Assembly (NCBI GenBank): GCA_023231165.1
Contig: JALNVY010000027.1
Location: 1-16,341 of the forward strand
Source of the DNA: Syntrophales bacterium
GTDB taxonomy: Bacteria; Desulfobacterota; Syntrophia; Syntrophales; UBA8958
Reading direction: 5' to 3'
Length of the DNA stretch: 16,341 nt
Part shown: positions 14,059 through 16,341 of the stretch, piece by piece
Numbering within the stretch: the first letter of the stretch is position 1
How the letters are laid out: every line of letters starts with the position of its first letter
Notes under the pieces: model-generated
Seen by the model: the letters and a program-made list of their open reading frames with translations, nothing else
What the model was told of the DNA's origin: nothing
Database searches by the model: none
Translations under genes and position numbers: made by a program

Positions 14059-15301
14059 AGGTCTCCTCCATCTTTTTGCGATCTGTATTGTCGCGAACTA
14101 TCCCCCGGAATCCTGTGGGTTGCCCTGAGGAGTCACGAATCAGGCTTACAGAGACCTCAATGCTTCGTGTGATCCCATCCTTTCTTGTGACCTCCCACTT
14201 GAAATTTTTCAGGGGAATCCCGGTCTTATAAACATGGTGGTACGCTCCGTAAACCCACTCCTGGTTCCTCTTATCAACGCACTGGCGATAATGCATCCCC
14301 AGGAGTTCATCACGGTCATAACCCATCATCTTCTGAAATGATTCATTAAAAAAAGTGAACCGGCCGACAAGATCAACTTCGTTGTATCCATCTTCGATGG
14401 TGCTGATAATTGTTCGGTATCGCTCCTCACTCTGTCGCAGGGCCTCTTCCATCGTCTTTCTTTCCGTAATATCTGCACAGGTCCCGAAACTGCCTACAAA
14501 CCGGCCACTGCTGTCGTAAAGCGGCCGGGGAGACATTAGAAAATTAATTCTGCGGCCATCTTTACATGTAGTGGTAATCTCATAAGGATGGACATCACCT
14601 CGGGAGCGTCGGGAAAATTCCGTCTGAAAGGTGAGCAGATTTTCCTGATCGAGGAAAGCAGACAAGGGGCGGCCAAGGATCTCCTCCTGGGCGTAACCAA
14701 TGATGTTACAGAAACGCTGATTGACGAAAACCGGAATTCCTGATCCATTTACGGTGATGAAACCTTCGTTCATGGTATCCAACAGCAGCCGCCACTGCTC
14801 CTCTTTCTCCCTGAGTAATTCCTCGGCTTCGCCGCGACTTGTGACGTCCGTCAGTATGGAAATAACTGTTCCGTCCGTGACAGTAATCATTTTCAATTCT
14901 ATGGATTTCGTCTTTCCATTTTTACAAGTGACTTGACATATTTCTTCGGCAATAATTTGCTGAGTCTGATATTTGACCCAAGCATAGAGGATCTTGCGGC
15001 GATATGCCTTATCCGGATATGCCTTTTGGAACCATTCCTTCTCTTTATCAATATCCGGGAGCGTATAACCGGTTAATTGGACGAAAGCGGGATTGACATA
15101 GATAAAGAATCCGTCTTTCCGAATCACAGAGATACCGAGCGGAAACTGATCGAAGATCATGGCATAGAGTTCCGTGGTAATGATCGGACTCGCCTCGGAA
15201 CGGATGGTGTCCTCGCCTACACCTTTCTTCAGTTCAAGCTGGGCTCGCAGTGATACCAGCTCCTCGATCAGTTGCTGTTTTGTCTTGTATCTATCTTTCA
15301 T
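14036..15301 (-). CDS. Triple-PAS sensory protein lacking an output domain (probably 3'-truncated)
   Basis: The 421-aa protein starts with a predicted coiled coil (KTKQQLIEELVSLRAQLELKK, about 7-27). Three PAS/PAC modules follow, at about 45-155, 165-285 and 292-410. Each ends in the DxTxRxxxEE linker typical of PAS-containing histidine kinases: VTSRGEAEELLREKEE, ITERKTMEEALRQSEE and DNTDRKKMEE. After the third linker, where a HisKA or further PAS domain would be expected, the frame ends with the unrelated residues TFTSDTGA. Those codons are the antisense of the 3' end of the small-protein gene, so the kinase part has apparently been lost. No transmembrane segment is present, so it would sense in the cytoplasm. 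No clear Shine-Dalgarno precedes the ATG at 15301. It may be non-functional or a PAS-only adaptor. Confidence 0.75.
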   Translation of the reverse strand: MKDRYKTKQQLIEELVSLRAQLELKKGVGEDTIRSEASPIITTELYAMIFDQFPLGISVIRKDGFFIYVNPAFVQLTGYTLPDIDKEKEWFQKAYPDKAYRRKILYAWVKYQTQQIIAEEICQVTCKNGKTKSIELKMITVTDGTVISILTDVTSRGEAEELLREKEEQWRLLLDTMNEGFITVNGSGIPVFVNQRFCNIIGYAQEEILGRPLSAFLDQENLLTFQTEFSRRSRGDVHPYEITTTCKDGRRINFLMSPRPLYDSSGRFVGSFGTCADITERKTMEEALRQSEERYRTIISTIEDGYNEVDLVGRFTFFNESFQKMMGYDRDELLGMHYRQCVDKRNQEWVYGAYHHVYKTGIPLKNFKWEVTRKDGITRSIEVSVSLIRDSSGQPTGFRGIVRDNTDRKKMEETFTSDTGA

Positions 15302-15351
15302 AATAAGGTTGCATTTTTCAGCAAAGGGGGCAGGTTAGATAACACAAGAAG

Positions 15352-15382
15352 CGCCCTTCCGCCATCAAGCGGCGAAAGGGCG
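15352..15382 (-). terminator. Intrinsic terminator downstream of the hydroxyacyl-CoA dehydrogenase gene
   Basis: CGCCCTTCCGCC (15352-15363) pairs with GGCGAAAGGGCG (15371-15382) with a single mispair and a 7-nt loop. On the minus strand a T-rich tail (TTCTTGTGTT) follows. It lies about 30 nt after the 15413 stop and separates that gene from the PAS gene. Confidence 0.7.
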
Positions 15383-15412
15383 TCCATGATTTATGATCAA
15401 TTCGTCATTTTT

Positions 15413-16341
15413 TTAATAGAAGTTTTTCCCAAACAAGCGCTGGCTTATGCCGGTCAGGTCTGCCCACTTCATGGGACCACCTTTGTCCGCTGGGAAGCCG
15501 ACACCCCAGACCATGCCGACGTCGATCATCCGCACGTTATCGACAACTTTCCTGTCCAAGAGATCTTTTCCCGTCTTCACCATTGCTTCAAGAAGGCCCT
15601 CCTGGATCTGTTCCATGGTCAATTCACGAGTATCTTTCCTGGCAATAAAGGGCAAAATCTCCGGATCGACGCTGCCGTCTTTCAGGAAGAAGCCCTTACC
15701 GGATTTCTTCAATCCCATGCGCCCCGCTTCGACGACGTTGGCCAGCGTTTCCTGACGAATCCCCATTCCCTTGAAGATCTTGTAGGGAACATCGATGCCG
15801 ACCTCGTCGGTCAGGCGGATGGGGCCGACGGGCATACCGAAGGAAGTCATGGCCTTATCTACCTTTTCGATGGCGTTACCTTCCTCAACATACTTGAAAG
15901 TCTCGAGAAGCATGGGGAACAGGAGGGCGTTTACGACGAAACCCGCATTGTCCCGGCAGACGATGGGACGTTTCTTGATGGCAGCGGCAAAGTTCAGGAG
16001 GTTGTCTACTGTCTCCTGGCTCGTCTGATCCCCCCGGATAACCTCTACAAGCTGCATCAGCCATACGGGAGAGAAGAAATGGAGACCGCCGAAGCGCTCC
16101 GGTTTCGTTACCAGACCGGCCATGGACTTGATGGCAAGGGAAGAGGTGTTACTCGCCACGACACAATCCTCCGGAATCACCTGACAGAGTTCCTTATAGA
16201 CCTGCTGTTTGATTTTCAGATCCTCGAAGACCGCTTCGACGACAATATCCACATCCTTAAATTCCTCTCCGTATTCGGTAGTGGTAATAATGAGTTTCAT
16301 GTAATCGTCCACGGCGCCTTTGAGACGTTTCTTCTCCGCCA
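15413..16341 (-). CDS. 3-hydroxyacyl-CoA dehydrogenase (FadB/FadJ-like), 5' partial
   Basis: Oxidises L-3-hydroxyacyl-CoA to 3-ketoacyl-CoA with NAD in beta-oxidation. The frame is open to the right edge, so the N-terminal part, including the Rossmann GxGxxG, lies outside. Visible are the end of the NAD domain (DIVVEAVFEDLKIKQQVYKE, ASNTSSLAI, GLHFFSPVWLMQLVEVI with the catalytic-site His), the C-terminal dimerisation domain (DNAGFVVNALLFP, DEVGIDVPYKIF, GRMGLKKSGKGFF), and a second 3HCDH C-terminal repeat ending GVGFPADKGGPMKWAD. This order and the double C-terminal domain match the dehydrogenase half of the multifunctional FadB/FadJ type rather than short single-domain enzymes. Whether an enoyl-CoA hydratase half precedes it cannot be seen. 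A terminator follows the stop codon. Confidence 0.92.
   Translation of the reverse strand, partial: AEKKRLKGAVDDYMKLIITTTEYGEEFKDVDIVVEAVFEDLKIKQQVYKELCQVIPEDCVVASNTSSLAIKSMAGLVTKPERFGGLHFFSPVWLMQLVEVIRGDQTSQETVDNLLNFAAAIKKRPIVCRDNAGFVVNALLFPMLLETFKYVEEGNAIEKVDKAMTSFGMPVGPIRLTDEVGIDVPYKIFKGMGIRQETLANVVEAGRMGLKKSGKGFFLKDGSVDPEILPFIARKDTRELTMEQIQEGLLEAMVKTGKDLLDRKVVDNVRMIDVGMVWGVGFPADKGGPMKWADLTGISQRLFGKNFY

Overview
The window looks like a chromosomal segment of an anaerobic, Gram-negative, Deltaproteobacteria-like (Syntrophales-like) bacterium. That is an inference from gene content: LPS heptose synthesis (gmhA), an anaerobic (class III) ribonucleotide reductase homologue and a FadB/FadJ-type 3-hydroxyacyl-CoA dehydrogenase, in moderately GC-rich DNA with dispersed G/C-rich hairpins. 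No rRNA, tRNA, CRISPR array or complete insertion sequence was seen.

Layout. (1) 90-4186, minus strand: gmhA, grpE, dnaK and surE, read from a consensus-like promoter just upstream of gmhA. A strong intrinsic terminator lies between dnaK and the ribosome-binding site of surE. (2) 4274-4446: a 173-bp imperfect palindrome with 18-bp inverted ends and TAA on both sides, MITE-like. Its outer end supplies the last five codons and the stop of the gene to its right. (3) 4429-7969, minus strand: an HD-domain dNTPase-like phosphohydrolase followed 7 nt later by an NrdD homologue. In this NrdD the conserved C-terminal glycyl-radical glycine appears to be glutamine. (4) 8273-10255, minus strand: an AT-rich gene for a multi-spanning TMTC-type glycosyltransferase with six TPRs. 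(5) 10592-14058, plus strand: a compact four-gene operon with its own promoter and candidate operator. It encodes an SPFH/virion-core-like protein with three zinc ribbons, an internally duplicated zinc-ribbon protein, a ParA-type ATPase without ParB, and a small orphan-family protein. (6) 14036-15301, minus strand: a PAS-PAS-PAS protein with no output domain, whose 3' end is fused to antisense sequence of the preceding operon. (7) 15413 to the right edge, minus strand: the C-terminal part of a 3-hydroxyacyl-CoA dehydrogenase, followed by a terminator.

The best candidates for something undescribed are the SPFH / double zinc-ribbon / ParA / small-protein operon, which recalls the Bacillus YdjFGHI membrane-stress proteins but carries a positioning-type ATPase, and the HD-phosphohydrolase plus glycyl-radical-less NrdD pair.
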